Below, in pieces: positions 13,161 to 27,552 of a stretch of DNA of 64,000 nt. The first letter of the stretch is position 1; the number at the start of each line of letters is the position of its first letter. Below the pieces are notes generated by a model that saw nothing but the letters and a program-made list of their open reading frames with translations, searched no databases and was not told where the DNA came from. Made by a program: the position numbers and the translations under genes. Source of the DNA: Aristolochia californica (Eukaryota > Streptophyta > Magnoliopsida > Piperales > Aristolochiaceae); assembly GCA_029961685.1 (NCBI GenBank), contig JARWKL010000015.1:12770801-12834800 (forward strand), read 5' to 3'.

Positions 13161-16100
13161 TTTTTTGCACACATGAACTCTAAAATTTTCATTTTGTTGC
13201 GAACTTATATCTTTTTTGTTTACGAGGAAAAATGGGAGTGTGAAAATTCAAGTTTGAAAACTATAAAAAAAAAAATTTGAAATGCACAAATGCTGAGAAA
13301 GATAATTCCGAAAAGAATCTGTGATTTTTAAGGATAGGCAAAAAGTGGGTTGTTTGGCCCTGGTAAATATCCAACCACTTGAGAATTGTACTTTTTCTAC
13401 TGCCCCCTAATTTTTTGATCTGAAGGCCACTTGCATCCTCAACATGCTTGTGGCATGCATATCCACCACACTTAAAACTTGTGAGGATCAGTTAGAGGTC
13501 CCATTCCTATAAAATTCCACCAAGCTATTATTTGGGGGTTGTACTAGTGGAATTTCCCAAACATGGATTTTGGAGCTCATTTTTAGTGCGTGAAATAAAT
13601 TTCTATTTATTATTATAGTTTTCAAATTTTTTTGCACACATGAACTCTAAAATTTTCATTTTGTTGCGAACTAATATCTTTTTTGTTTACGTTGAAAAAT
13701 GGGAGAGTGAAAATTTAAGTTTGAAAACTATAAAAAAAAAAATTGAAATGCACAAATGCTGAGAGAGATAATTCCGAAAAGTATCTGTGATTTTTAAGGA
13801 TAGGCAAAAAGTGGATTGTTTGGCCCTGGTAAATATCCATCCACTTGAGAATTGTACTTTTTCTACTCCCCCCTAATTTTTGGATCTGAAGGCCACTTGC
13901 ATCCTCAACATGCTTGTGGCATGCATATCCACCACACTTAAAACATGTGAGGATCAGTTAGAGGTCCCTTTCCTATAAAATTCCACCAAGCTATTATTAG
14001 GGGGTTGTACTAGTGGAATTTCCCAAACATGGATTTTGGAGCTCATTTTTAGTGCGTGAAATAATTTTCTATTTATTATTATTGTTTTCAAATTTTTTTG
14101 CACACGAACTCTAAAATTTTCATTTTGTTGCGATCTTATATCTTTTTTGTTCACGAGGAAAAATGAGAGAGTGAAAACTCAAGTTTAAATCTGACAAAAA
14201 AAAAAATTTGAAATGCACAAATGCTGAGAGAGATAATTCCGAAAAGTATCTGTGCTTTTTAAGGATAGGCTAAAAGTGGGTTGTTTGGCCCTGGTAAATA
14301 TCCAACCACTTGAGAATTGTACTTTTTCTACTTCCCCCCTAATTTTTGGATCTGAAGGCCACTTGCATCCTCAACATCCTTGTGGCATGCATATCCACCA
14401 CACTTAAAACTTGTGAGGATCAGTTAGAGGTCCCTTTCCTATAAAATTCCACCAAGCTATTATTAGGGGGTTGTACTAGTGGAATTTCCCAAACATAGAT
14501 TTTGGAGCTCATTTGTAGAGCGTGAAATAATTTTCTATTTATTATTATTGTTTTCAAATTTTTTTGCACACATGAACTCTAAAATTTTCATTTTGTTGCG
14601 ATCTTATATCTTTTTTGTTCACGAGGAAAAGTGGGAGAGTGAAAACTCAAGTTTGGATCTGAAAAAAAAAAAAAATATGAAGTGCACAAATGCTGAGAGA
14701 GATAATTCCGAAAAGTATCTGTGATTTTTAAGGATAGGCAAAAAGTGGGTTGTTTGGCCCTGGTAAATATCCAACCACTTGAGAATTGTACTTTTTCTAC
14801 TTCCCCCCTAATTTTTGGATCTGAAGGCCACTTGCATCCTCAACATGCTTGTGGCATGCATATCCACCACACTTAAAACTTGTGAGGATCAGTTAGAGGT
14901 CCCTTTCCTATAAAATTCCACCAAGCTATTATTAGGGGGTTGTACTAGTGGAATTTCCCAAACATGGATTTTGGAGCTCTTTTTTAGTGCGTGAAATAAT
15001 TTTCTATTTATTATTATAGTTTTCAAATTTTTTTGCACACATGAACTCTAAAATTTTCATTTTGTTGCGAACTTATATCTTTTTTTTTTTACGAGGAAAA
15101 ATGGGAGAGTGAAAATTCAAGTTTGAAAACTATAAAAAAAAAAATTTGAAATGCACAAATGCTGAGAGAGATAATTCCGAAAAGTATCTGTGATTTTTAA
15201 GGATAGGCAAAAAGTGGGTTGTTTGGCCCTGGTAAATATCCAACCACTTGAGAATTGTACTTTTTCTACTCCCCCCTAATTTTTGGATCTGAAGGCCACT
15301 TGCATCCGCAACATGCTTGTGGCATGCATATCCACCACACTTAAAACATGTGAGGATCAGTTAGAGGTCCCTTTCCTATAAAATTCCACCAAGCTATTAT
15401 TAAGGGGTTGTACTAGTGGAATTTCCGAAACATGGATTTTGGTGCTCATTTTTAGTGCGTGAAATAATTTTTTATTTATTATTATAGTTTTCAAATTTTT
15501 TTGCACACATGAACTCTAAAATTTTCATTTTGTTGCGATCTTTTATCTTTTTTGTTCACGAGGAAAAATGGGAGAGTGAAAACTCAAGTTTGGATCTGAC
15601 AAAAAAAAAAATTGAAATGCACAAATGCTGAGAGAGATAATTCCGAAAAGTATCTGTGATTTTTAAGGATAGGCAAAAAGTGGGTTGTTTGGCCCTGGTA
15701 AATATCCAACCACTTGAGAATTGTACTTTTTCTACTCCCCCCTAATTTTTGGATCTGAAGGCCACTTGCATCCTCAACAAGCTAGTGGCATGCATATCCA
15801 CCACACTTAAAACTTGTGAGGATCAGTTAGAGGTCCCTTTCCTATAAAATTCCTCCAACCTATTATTAGGGGGTTGTACTAGTGGAATTTCCCAAACATG
15901 GATTTTGGAGCTCATTTCTACTGCATGAAATAATTTTCTATTTATTATTATAGTTTTCAAATTTTTTTGCACACATGAACTCTAAAATTTTCATTTTGTT
16001 GTGATCTTATATCTTTTTTGTTCACGAGGAAAAATGGGAGAGTGAAAACTCAAGTTTGGATCTGAAAAAAAAAAAATTTGAAATGCACAAATGCTGAGAG

Positions 16101-16895
16101 AGATAATTCCGAAAAGTATCTGTGATTTTTAAGGATAGGCAAAAAGTGGGTTGTTTGGCCCTGGTAAATATCCAACCACATGAGAATTGTACTTTTTCTA
16201 CTGCCCCCTAATTTTTGGATCTGAAGGCCACTTGCATCCTCAACATGCTTGTGGCATGCATATCCACCACACTTGAAACATGTGAGGATCAATTAGAGGT
16301 CCCTTTCCTATAAAATTCCACCAAGCTATTATTAGGGGGTTGTACTAGTGGAATTTCCCAAACAAGGATTTTGGAGCCCATTTTTAGTGCGTGAAATAAT
16401 TTTCTATTTATTATTATAGTTATCAAATTTTTTTGCACACATGAACTCTAAAATTTTCATTTTGTTGCGATCTTATATCTTTTTTGTTCACGAGGAAAAA
16501 TGAGAGAGTGAAAACTCAAGTTTAAATCTGACAAAAAAAAAATTTGAAATGCACAAATGCTGAGAGAGATAATTCCGAAAAGTATCTGTGCTTTTTAAGG
16601 ATAGGCTAAAAGCGGGTTGTTTGGCCCTGGTAAATATCCAACCACTTGAGAATTGTACTTTTTCTACTCCCCCCCTAATTTTTGGATCTGAAGGCCACTT
16701 GCATCCTCAACATACTTGTGGCATGCATATCCACCACACTTAAAACTTGTGAGGATCAGTTAGAGGTCCCTTTCCTATAAAATTCCACCAAGCTATTATT
16801 AGGGGGTTGTACTAGTGGAATTTCCCAAACATGGATTTTGGGGCTCATTTTTAGTGCGTGAAATAATTTTCTATTTATTATTATAGTTTTTAAAT
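13161..16895 (+). repeat. Region A 8-mer HOR, copy 5
   Basis: This is a full 3,735-bp unit. It is the first copy in which the long T run of monomer 5 reads straight into ACGAGG (about 15,077-15,096), lacking the C of TTCACGAGG found at the same phase in copies 1-4. Confidence 0.95.
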
Positions 16896-19800
16896 TTTTT
16901 TGCACACATGAACTCTAAAATTTTCATTTTGTTGCGAACTTATATCTTTTTTGTTTACGAGGAAAAATGGGAGTGTGAAAATTCAAGTTTGAAAACTATA
17001 AAAAAAAAAATTTGAAATGCACAAATGCTGAGAAAGATAATTCCGAAAAGAATCTGTGATTTTTAAGGATAGGCAAAAAGTGGGTTGTTTGGCCCTGGTA
17101 AATATCCAACCACTTGAGAATTGTACTTTTTCTACTGCCCCCTAATTTTTTGATCTGAAGGCCACTTGCATCCTCAACATGCTTGTGGCATGCATATCCA
17201 CCACACTTAAAACTTGTGAGGATCAGTTAGAGGTCCCATTCCTATAAAATTCCACCAAGCTATTATTTGGGGGTTGTACTAGTGGAATTTCCCAAACATG
17301 GATTTTGGAGCTCATTTTTAGTGCGTGAAATAAATTTCTATTTATTATTATAGTTTTCAAATTTTTTTGCACACATGAACTCTAAAATTTTCATTTTGTT
17401 GCGAACTAATATCTTTTTTGTTTACGTTGAAAAATGGGAGAGTGAAAATTTAAGTTTGAAAACTATAAAAAAAAAAATTGAAATGCACAAATGCTGAGAG
17501 AGATAATTCCGAAAAGTATCTGTGATTTTTAAGGATAGGCAAAAAGTGGATTGTTTGGCCCTGGTAAATATCCATCCACTTGAGAATTGTACTTTTTCTA
17601 CTCCCCCCTAATTTTTGGATCTGAAGGCCACTTGCATCCTCAACATGCTTGTGGCATGCATATCCACCACACTTAAAACATGTGAGGATCAGTTAGAGGT
17701 CCCTTTCCTATAAAATTCCACCAAGCTATTATTAGGGGGTTGTACTAGTGGAATTTCCCAAACATGGATTTTGGAGCTCATTTTTAGTGCGTGAAATAAT
17801 TTTCTATTTATTATTATTGTTTTCAAATTTTTTTGCACACGAACTCTAAAATTTTCATTTTGTTGCGATCTTATATCTTTTTTGTTCACGAGGAAAAATG
17901 AGAGAGTGAAAACTCAAGTTTAAATCTGACAAAAAAAAAAATTTGAAATGCACAAATGCTGAGAGAGATAATTCCGAAAAGTATCTGTGCTTTTTAAGGA
18001 TAGGCTAAAAGTGGGTTGTTTGGCCCTGGTAAATATCCAACCACTTGAGAATTGTACTTTTTCTACTTCCCCCCTAATTTTTGGATCTGAAGGCCACTTG
18101 CATCCTCAACATCCTTGTGGCATGCATATCCACCACACTTAAAACTTGTGAGGATCAGTTAGAGGTCCCTTTCCTATAAAATTCCACCAAGCTATTATTA
18201 GGGGGTTGTACTAGTGGAATTTCCCAAACATAGATTTTGGAGCTCATTTGTAGAGCGTGAAATAATTTTCTATTTATTATTATTGTTTTCAAATTTTTTT
18301 GCACACATGAACTCTAAAATTTTCATTTTGTTGCGATCTTATATCTTTTTTGTTCACGAGGAAAAGTGGGAGAGTGAAAACTCAAGTTTGGATCTGAAAA
18401 AAAAAAAAAATATGAAGTGCACAAATGCTGAGAGAGATAATTCCGAAAAGTATCTGTGATTTTTAAGGATAGGCAAAAAGTGGGTTGTTTGGCCCTGGTA
18501 AATATCCAACCACTTGAGAATTGTACTTTTTCTACTTCCCCCCTAATTTTTGGATCTGAAGGCCACTTGCATCCTCAACATGCTTGTGGCATGCATATCC
18601 ACCACACTTAAAACTTGTGAGGATCAGTTAGAGGTCCCTTTCCTATAAAATTCCACCAAGCTATTATTAGGGGGTTGTACTAGTGGAATTTCCCAAACAT
18701 GGATTTTGGAGCTCTTTTTTAGTGCGTGAAATAATTTTCTATTTATTATTATAGTTTTCAAATTTTTTTGCACACATGAACTCTAAAATTTTCATTTTGT
18801 TGCGAACTTATATCTTTTTTTTTTTACGAGGAAAAATGGGAGAGTGAAAATTCAAGTTTGAAAACTATAAAAAAAAAAATTTGAAATGCACAAATGCTGA
18901 GAGAGATAATTCCGAAAAGTATCTGTGATTTTTAAGGATAGGCAAAAAGTGGGTTGTTTGGCCCTGGTAAATATCCAACCACTTGAGAATTGTACTTTTT
19001 CTACTCCCCCCTAATTTTTGGATCTGAAGGCCACTTGCATCCGCAACATGCTTGTGGCATGCATATCCACCACACTTAAAACATGTGAGGATCAGTTAGA
19101 GGTCCCTTTCCTATAAAATTCCACCAAGCTATTATTAAGGGGTTGTACTAGTGGAATTTCCGAAACATGGATTTTGGTGCTCATTTTTAGTGCGTGAAAT
19201 AATTTTTTATTTATTATTATAGTTTTCAAATTTTTTTGCACACATGAACTCTAAAATTTTCATTTTGTTGCGATCTTTTATCTTTTTTGTTCACGAGGAA
19301 AAATGGGAGAGTGAAAACTCAAGTTTGGATCTGACAAAAAAAAAAATTGAAATGCACAAATGCTGAGAGAGATAATTCCGAAAAGTATCTGTGATTTTTA
19401 AGGATAGGCAAAAAGTGGGTTGTTTGGCCCTGGTAAATATCCAACCACTTGAGAATTGTACTTTTTCTACTCCCCCCTAATTTTTGGATCTGAAGGCCAC
19501 TTGCATCCTCAACAAGCTAGTGGCATGCATATCCACCACACTTAAAACTTGTGAGGATCAGTTAGAGGTCCCTTTCCTATAAAATTCCTCCAACCTATTA
19601 TTAGGGGGTTGTACTAGTGGAATTTCCCAAACATGGATTTTGGAGCTCATTTCTACTGCATGAAATAATTTTCTATTTATTATTATAGTTTTCAAATTTT
19701 TTTGCACACATGAACTCTAAAATTTTCATTTTGTTGTGATCTTATATCTTTTTTGTTCACGAGGAAAAATGGGAGAGTGAAAACTCAAGTTTGGATCTGA

Positions 19801-20630
19801 AAAAAAAAAAATTTGAAATGCACAAATGCTGAGAGAGATAATTCCGAAAAGTATCTGTGATTTTTAAGGATAGGCAAAAAGTGGGTTGTTTGGCCCTGGT
19901 AAATATCCAACCACATGAGAATTGTACTTTTTCTACTGCCCCCTAATTTTTGGATCTGAAGGCCACTTGCATCCTCAACATGCTTGTGGCATGCATATCC
20001 ACCACACTTGAAACATGTGAGGATCAATTAGAGGTCCCTTTCCTATAAAATTCCACCAAGCTATTATTAGGGGGTTGTACTAGTGGAATTTCCCAAACAA
20101 GGATTTTGGAGCCCATTTTTAGTGCGTGAAATAATTTTCTATTTATTATTATAGTTATCAAATTTTTTTGCACACATGAACTCTAAAATTTTCATTTTGT
20201 TGCGATCTTATATCTTTTTTGTTCACGAGGAAAAATGAGAGAGTGAAAACTCAAGTTTAAATCTGACAAAAAAAAAATTTGAAATGCACAAATGCTGAGA
20301 GAGATAATTCCGAAAAGTATCTGTGCTTTTTAAGGATAGGCTAAAAGCGGGTTGTTTGGCCCTGGTAAATATCCAACCACTTGAGAATTGTACTTTTTCT
20401 ACTCCCCCCCTAATTTTTGGATCTGAAGGCCACTTGCATCCTCAACATACTTGTGGCATGCATATCCACCACACTTAAAACTTGTGAGGATCAGTTAGAG
20501 GTCCCTTTCCTATAAAATTCCACCAAGCTATTATTAGGGGGTTGTACTAGTGGAATTTCCCAAACATGGATTTTGGGGCTCATTTTTAGTGCGTGAAATA
20601 ATTTTCTATTTATTATTATAGTTTTTAAAT
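16896..20630 (+). repeat. Region A 8-mer HOR, copy 6
   Basis: This is a full 3,735-bp unit with the same length and the same T-run variant (about 18,811-18,830) as its neighbours on both sides. I saw no unit-specific rearrangement. Confidence 0.95.
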
Positions 20631-23600
20631 TTTTTTGCACACATGAACTCTAAAATTTTCATTTTGTTGCGAACTTATATCTTTTTTGTTTACGAGGAAA
20701 AATGGGAGTGTGAAAATTCAAGTTTGAAAACTATAAAAAAAAAAATTTGAAATGCACAAATGCTGAGAAAGATAATTCCGAAAAGAATCTGTGATTTTTA
20801 AGGATAGGCAAAAAGTGGGTTGTTTGGCCCTGGTAAATATCCAACCACTTGAGAATTGTACTTTTTCTACTGCCCCCTAATTTTTTGATCTGAAGGCCAC
20901 TTGCATCCTCAACATGCTTGTGGCATGCATATCCACCACACTTAAAACTTGTGAGGATCAGTTAGAGGTCCCATTCCTATAAAATTCCACCAAGCTATTA
21001 TTTGGGGGTTGTACTAGTGGAATTTCCCAAACATGGATTTTGGAGCTCATTTTTAGTGCGTGAAATAAATTTCTATTTATTATTATAGTTTTCAAATTTT
21101 TTTGCACACATGAACTCTAAAATTTTCATTTTGTTGCGAACTAATATCTTTTTTGTTTACGTTGAAAAATGGGAGAGTGAAAATTTAAGTTTGAAAACTA
21201 TAAAAAAAAAAATTGAAATGCACAAATGCTGAGAGAGATAATTCCGAAAAGTATCTGTGATTTTTAAGGATAGGCAAAAAGTGGATTGTTTGGCCCTGGT
21301 AAATATCCATCCACTTGAGAATTGTACTTTTTCTACTCCCCCCTAATTTTTGGATCTGAAGGCCACTTGCATCCTCAACATGCTTGTGGCATGCATATCC
21401 ACCACACTTAAAACATGTGAGGATCAGTTAGAGGTCCCTTTCCTATAAAATTCCACCAAGCTATTATTAGGGGGTTGTACTAGTGGAATTTCCCAAACAT
21501 GGATTTTGGAGCTCATTTTTAGTGCGTGAAATAATTTTCTATTTATTATTATTGTTTTCAAATTTTTTTGCACACGAACTCTAAAATTTTCATTTTGTTG
21601 CGATCTTATATCTTTTTTGTTCACGAGGAAAAATGAGAGAGTGAAAACTCAAGTTTAAATCTGACAAAAAAAAAAATTTGAAATGCACAAATGCTGAGAG
21701 AGATAATTCCGAAAAGTATCTGTGCTTTTTAAGGATAGGCTAAAAGTGGGTTGTTTGGCCCTGGTAAATATCCAACCACTTGAGAATTGTACTTTTTCTA
21801 CTTCCCCCCTAATTTTTGGATCTGAAGGCCACTTGCATCCTCAACATCCTTGTGGCATGCATATCCACCACACTTAAAACTTGTGAGGATCAGTTAGAGG
21901 TCCCTTTCCTATAAAATTCCACCAAGCTATTATTAGGGGGTTGTACTAGTGGAATTTCCCAAACATAGATTTTGGAGCTCATTTGTAGAGCGTGAAATAA
22001 TTTTCTATTTATTATTATTGTTTTCAAATTTTTTTGCACACATGAACTCTAAAATTTTCATTTTGTTGCGATCTTATATCTTTTTTGTTCACGAGGAAAA
22101 GTGGGAGAGTGAAAACTCAAGTTTGGATCTGAAAAAAAAAAAAAATATGAAGTGCACAAATGCTGAGAGAGATAATTCCGAAAAGTATCTGTGATTTTTA
22201 AGGATAGGCAAAAAGTGGGTTGTTTGGCCCTGGTAAATATCCAACCACTTGAGAATTGTACTTTTTCTACTTCCCCCCTAATTTTTGGATCTGAAGGCCA
22301 CTTGCATCCTCAACATGCTTGTGGCATGCATATCCACCACACTTAAAACTTGTGAGGATCAGTTAGAGGTCCCTTTCCTATAAAATTCCACCAAGCTATT
22401 ATTAGGGGGTTGTACTAGTGGAATTTCCCAAACATGGATTTTGGAGCTCTTTTTTAGTGCGTGAAATAATTTTCTATTTATTATTATAGTTTTCAAATTT
22501 TTTTGCACACATGAACTCTAAAATTTTCATTTTGTTGCGAACTTATATCTTTTTTTTTTTACGAGGAAAAATGGGAGAGTGAAAATTCAAGTTTGAAAAC
22601 TATAAAAAAAAAAATTTGAAATGCACAAATGCTGAGAGAGATAATTCCGAAAAGTATCTGTGATTTTTAAGGATAGGCAAAAAGTGGGTTGTTTGGCCCT
22701 GGTAAATATCCAACCACTTGAGAATTGTACTTTTTCTACTCCCCCCTAATTTTTGGATCTGAAGGCCACTTGCATCCGCAACATGCTTGTGGCATGCATA
22801 TCCACCACACTTAAAACATGTGAGGATCAGTTAGAGGTCCCTTTCCTATAAAATTCCACCAAGCTATTATTAAGGGGTTGTACTAGTGGAATTTCCGAAA
22901 CATGGATTTTGGTGCTCATTTTTAGTGCGTGAAATAATTTTTTATTTATTATTATAGTTTTCAAATTTTTTTGCACACATGAACTCTAAAATTTTCATTT
23001 TGTTGCGATCTTTTATCTTTTTTGTTCACGAGGAAAAATGGGAGAGTGAAAACTCAAGTTTGGATCTGACAAAAAAAAAAATTGAAATGCACAAATGCTG
23101 AGAGAGATAATTCCGAAAAGTATCTGTGATTTTTAAGGATAGGCAAAAAGTGGGTTGTTTGGCCCTGGTAAATATCCAACCACTTGAGAATTGTACTTTT
23201 TCTACTCCCCCCTAATTTTTGGATCTGAAGGCCACTTGCATCCTCAACAAGCTAGTGGCATGCATATCCACCACACTTAAAACTTGTGAGGATCAGTTAG
23301 AGGTCCCTTTCCTATAAAATTCCTCCAACCTATTATTAGGGGGTTGTACTAGTGGAATTTCCCAAACATGGATTTTGGAGCTCATTTCTACTGCATGAAA
23401 TAATTTTCTATTTATTATTATAGTTTTCAAATTTTTTTGCACACATGAACTCTAAAATTTTCATTTTGTTGTGATCTTATATCTTTTTTGTTCACGAGGA
23501 AAAATGGGAGAGTGAAAACTCAAGTTTGGATCTGAAAAAAAAAAAATTTGAAATGCACAAATGCTGAGAGAGATAATTCCGAAAAGTATCTGTGATTTTT

Positions 23601-24365
23601 AAGGATAGGCAAAAAGTGGGTTGTTTGGCCCTGGTAAATATCCAACCACATGAGAATTGTACTTTTTCTACTGCCCCCTAATTTTTGGATCTGAAGGCCA
23701 CTTGCATCCTCAACATGCTTGTGGCATGCATATCCACCACACTTGAAACATGTGAGGATCAATTAGAGGTCCCTTTCCTATAAAATTCCACCAAGCTATT
23801 ATTAGGGGGTTGTACTAGTGGAATTTCCCAAACAAGGATTTTGGAGCCCATTTTTAGTGCGTGAAATAATTTTCTATTTATTATTATAGTTATCAAATTT
23901 TTTTGCACACATGAACTCTAAAATTTTCATTTTGTTGCGATCTTATATCTTTTTTGTTCACGAGGAAAAATGAGAGAGTGAAAACTCAAGTTTAAATCTG
24001 ACAAAAAAAAAATTTGAAATGCACAAATGCTGAGAGAGATAATTCCGAAAAGTATCTGTGCTTTTTAAGGATAGGCTAAAAGCGGGTTGTTTGGCCCTGG
24101 TAAATATCCAACCACTTGAGAATTGTACTTTTTCTACTCCCCCCCTAATTTTTGGATCTGAAGGCCACTTGCATCCTCAACATACTTGTGGCATGCATAT
24201 CCACCACACTTAAAACTTGTGAGGATCAGTTAGAGGTCCCTTTCCTATAAAATTCCACCAAGCTATTATTAGGGGGTTGTACTAGTGGAATTTCCCAAAC
24301 ATGGATTTTGGGGCTCATTTTTAGTGCGTGAAATAATTTTCTATTTATTATTATAGTTTTTAAAT
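20631..24365 (+). repeat. Region A 8-mer HOR, copy 7
   Basis: This is a full 3,735-bp unit carrying the T-run variant at about 22,547-22,566. It is the last complete 8-mer before the change of organisation. Confidence 0.95.
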
Positions 24366-26470
24366 TTTTTTGCACACATGAACTCTAAAATTTTCATTTT
24401 GTTGCGAACTTATATCTTTTTTGTTTACGAGGAAAAATGGGAGTGTGAAAATTCAAGTTTGAAAACTATAAAAAAAAAAATTTGAAATGCACAAATGCTG
24501 AGAAAGATAATTCCGAAAAGAATCTGTGATTTTTAAGGATAGGCAAAAAGTGGGTTGTTTGGCCCTGGTAAATATCCAACCACTTGAGAATTGTACTTTT
24601 TCTACTGCCCCCTAATTTTTTGATCTGAAGGCCACTTGCATCCTCAACATGCTTGTGGCATGCATATCCACCACACTTAAAACTTGTGAGGATCAGTTAG
24701 AGGTCCCATTCCTATAAAATTCCACCAAGCTATTATTTGGGGGTTGTACTAGTGGAATTTCCCAAACATGGATTTTGGAGCTCATTTTTAGTGCGTGAAA
24801 TAAATTTCTATTTATTATTATAGTTTTCAAATTTTTTTGCACACATGAACTCTAAAATTTTCATTTTGTTGCGAACTAATATCTTTTTTGTTTACGTTGA
24901 AAAATGGGAGAGTGAAAATTTAAGTTTGAAAACTATAAAAAAAAAAATTGAAATGCACAAATGCTGAGAGAGATAATTCCGAAAAGTATCTGTGATTTTT
25001 AAGGATAGGCAAAAAGTGGATTGTTTGGCCCTGGTAAATATCCATCCACTTGAGAATTGTACTTTTTCTACTCCCCCCTAATTTTTGGATCTGAAGGCCA
25101 CTTGCATCCTCAACATGCTTGTGGCATGCATATCCACCACACTTAAAACATGTGAGGATCAGTTAGAGGTCCCTTTCCTATAAAATTCCACCAAGCTATT
25201 ATTAGGGGGTTGTACTAGTGGAATTTCCCAAACATGGATTTTGGAGCTCATTTTTAGTGCGTGAAATAATTTTCTATTTATTATTATTGTTTTCAAATTT
25301 TTTTGCACACGAACTCTAAAATTTTCATTTTGTTGCGATCTTATATCTTTTTTGTTCACGAGGAAAAATGAGAGAGTGAAAACTCAAGTTTAAATCTGAC
25401 AAAAAAAAAATTTGAAATGCACAAATGCTGAGAGAGATAATTCCGAAAAGTATCTGTGCTTTTTAAGGATAGGCTAAAAGTGGGTTGTTTGGCCCTGGTA
25501 AATATCCAACCACTTGAGAATTGTACTTTTTCTACTTCCCCCCTAATTTTTGGATCTGAAGGCCACTTGCATCCTCAACATCCTTGTGGCATGCATATCC
25601 ACCACACTTAAAACTTGTGAGGATCAGTTAGAGGTCCCTTTCCTATAAAATTCCACCAAGCTATTATTAGGGGGTTGTACTAGTGGAATTTCCCAAACAT
25701 AGATTTTGGAGCTCATTTGTAAAGCGTGAAATAATTTTCTATTTATTATTATTGTTTTCAAATTTTTTTGCACACATGAACTCTAAAATTTTCATTTTGT
25801 TGCGATCTTATATCTTTTTTGTTCACGAGGAAAAGTGGGAGAGTGAAAACTCAAGTTTGGATCTGAAAAAAAAAAAAAATATGAAGTGCACAAATGCTGA
25901 GAGAGATAATTCCGAAAAGTATCTGTGATTTTTAAGGATAGGCAAAAAGTGGGTTGTTTGGCCCTGGTAAATATCCAACCACTTGAGAATTGTACTTTTT
26001 CTACTTCCCCCCTAATTTTTGGATCTGAAGGCCACTTGCATCCTCAACATGCTTGTGGCATGCATATCCACCACACTTAAAACTTGTGAGGATCAGTTAG
26101 AGGTCCCTTTCCTATAAAATTCCACCAAGCTATTATTAGGGGGTTGTACTAGTGGAATTTCCCAAACATGGATTTTGGAGCTCTTTTTTAGTGCGTGAAA
26201 TAATTTTCTATTTATTATTATAGTTTTCAAATTTTTTTGCACACATGAACTCTAAAATTTTCATTTTGTTGCGAACTTATATCTTTTTTTTTTTACGAGG
26301 AAAAATGGGAGAGTGAAAATTCAAGTTTGAAAACTATAAAAAAAAAAATTTGAAATGCACAAATGCTGAGAGAGATAATTCCGAAAAGTATCTGTGATTT
26401 TTAAGGATAGGCAAAAAGTGGGTTGTTTGGCCCTGGTAAATATCCAACCACTTGAGAATTGTACTTTTTC
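24366..26470 (+). repeat. Region A 8-mer HOR, copy 8, truncated
   Basis: This copy keeps the 8-mer order for about 4.5 monomers. It has a private substitution in the anchor monomer at about 25,721 (GTAAAGCG instead of GTAGAGCG). It stops matching near 26,473, where CTACTGCCCCC replaces the CTACTCCCCCC expected at this phase. The TGCATCCGCAAC variant expected next is also absent. Confidence 0.88.
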
Positions 26471-27552
26471 TACTGCCCCCTAATTTTTGGATCTGAAGGC
26501 CACTTGCATCCTCAACATGCTTGTGGCATGCATATCCACCACACTTAAAACATGTGAGGATCAGTTAGAGGTCCCTTTTCCTATAAAATTCCACCAAGCT
26601 ATTATTAGGGGGTTGTACTAGTGGAATTTCCCAAACATGGATTTTGGAGCTCATTTTTAGTGCGTGAAATAATTTTCTATTTATTATTATTGTTTTCAAA
26701 TTTTTTTGCACGCATGAACTCTAAAATTTTCATTTTGTTGCGATCTAATATCTTTTTTGTTCACGAGGAAAAGCGGAAGAGTGAAAACTCAAGTTTGGAT
26801 CTGAAAAAAAAAAATTTGAAATGCACAAATGCTGAGAGAGATAATTCCGAAAAGTATCTGTGATTTTTAAGGATAGGCAAAAAGTGGGTTGTTTGGCCCT
26901 GGTAAATATCCATCCTCTTGAGAATTGTACTTTTTCTACTCCCCCCTAATTTTTGGATCTGAAGGCCACTTGCATCCTCAACATGCTTGTGGCATGAATA
27001 TCCACCACACTTAAAACATGTGAGGATCAGTTAGAGGTCATTTTCTTATAAAAGTCTACCAAGCTATTATTAGGGGGTTGTACTAGTGGAATTTCCCAAA
27101 CATGAATTTTGGAGCCCATTTTTAGTGCGTGAAATAATTTTCTATTTATTATTATTGTTTTCAAATTTTTTTGCACACATGAACTCTAAAATGTTCATTT
27201 TGTTGTGATCTTATATCTTTTTTGTTCACGAGGAAAAGCGGAAGAGTGAAAACTCAAGTTTGGATCTGAAAAAAAAAAAAATTTGAAGTGCACAAATGCT
27301 GAGAGAGATAATTCCGAAAAGTATCTGTGATTTTTAAGGATAGGCAAAAAGTGGGTTGTTTGGCCCTGGTCAATATCCAACCACATGAGAATTGTACTTT
27401 TTCTACTCCCCTCTAATTTTTGGATCTGAAGGCCACTTGCATCCTCAACATGCTTGTGGCATGCATATCCACCACACTTAAAACTTGTGAGGATCAGTTA
27501 GAGGTCCCTTTCCTATAAAATTCCACCAAGCTATTATTAGGGGGTTGTACTA
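26471..27552 (+). repeat. Transition monomers between two HOR families
   Basis: A little over two monomers here fit neither the 8-mer of region A nor the 26-mer of region B. Copies starting at 26,621 and 27,086 share AAGCGGAAGAGTG (about 26,771 and 27,236), which I saw nowhere else. Other local variants are GCACGCATGAAC near 26,708, GGCATGAATATCC near 26,992, TTTTCTTATAAAAGTCTACC near 27,041 and CATGAATTTTGGAGCCC near 27,102. Higher divergence is usual at edges between homogenised blocks. Confidence 0.8.
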
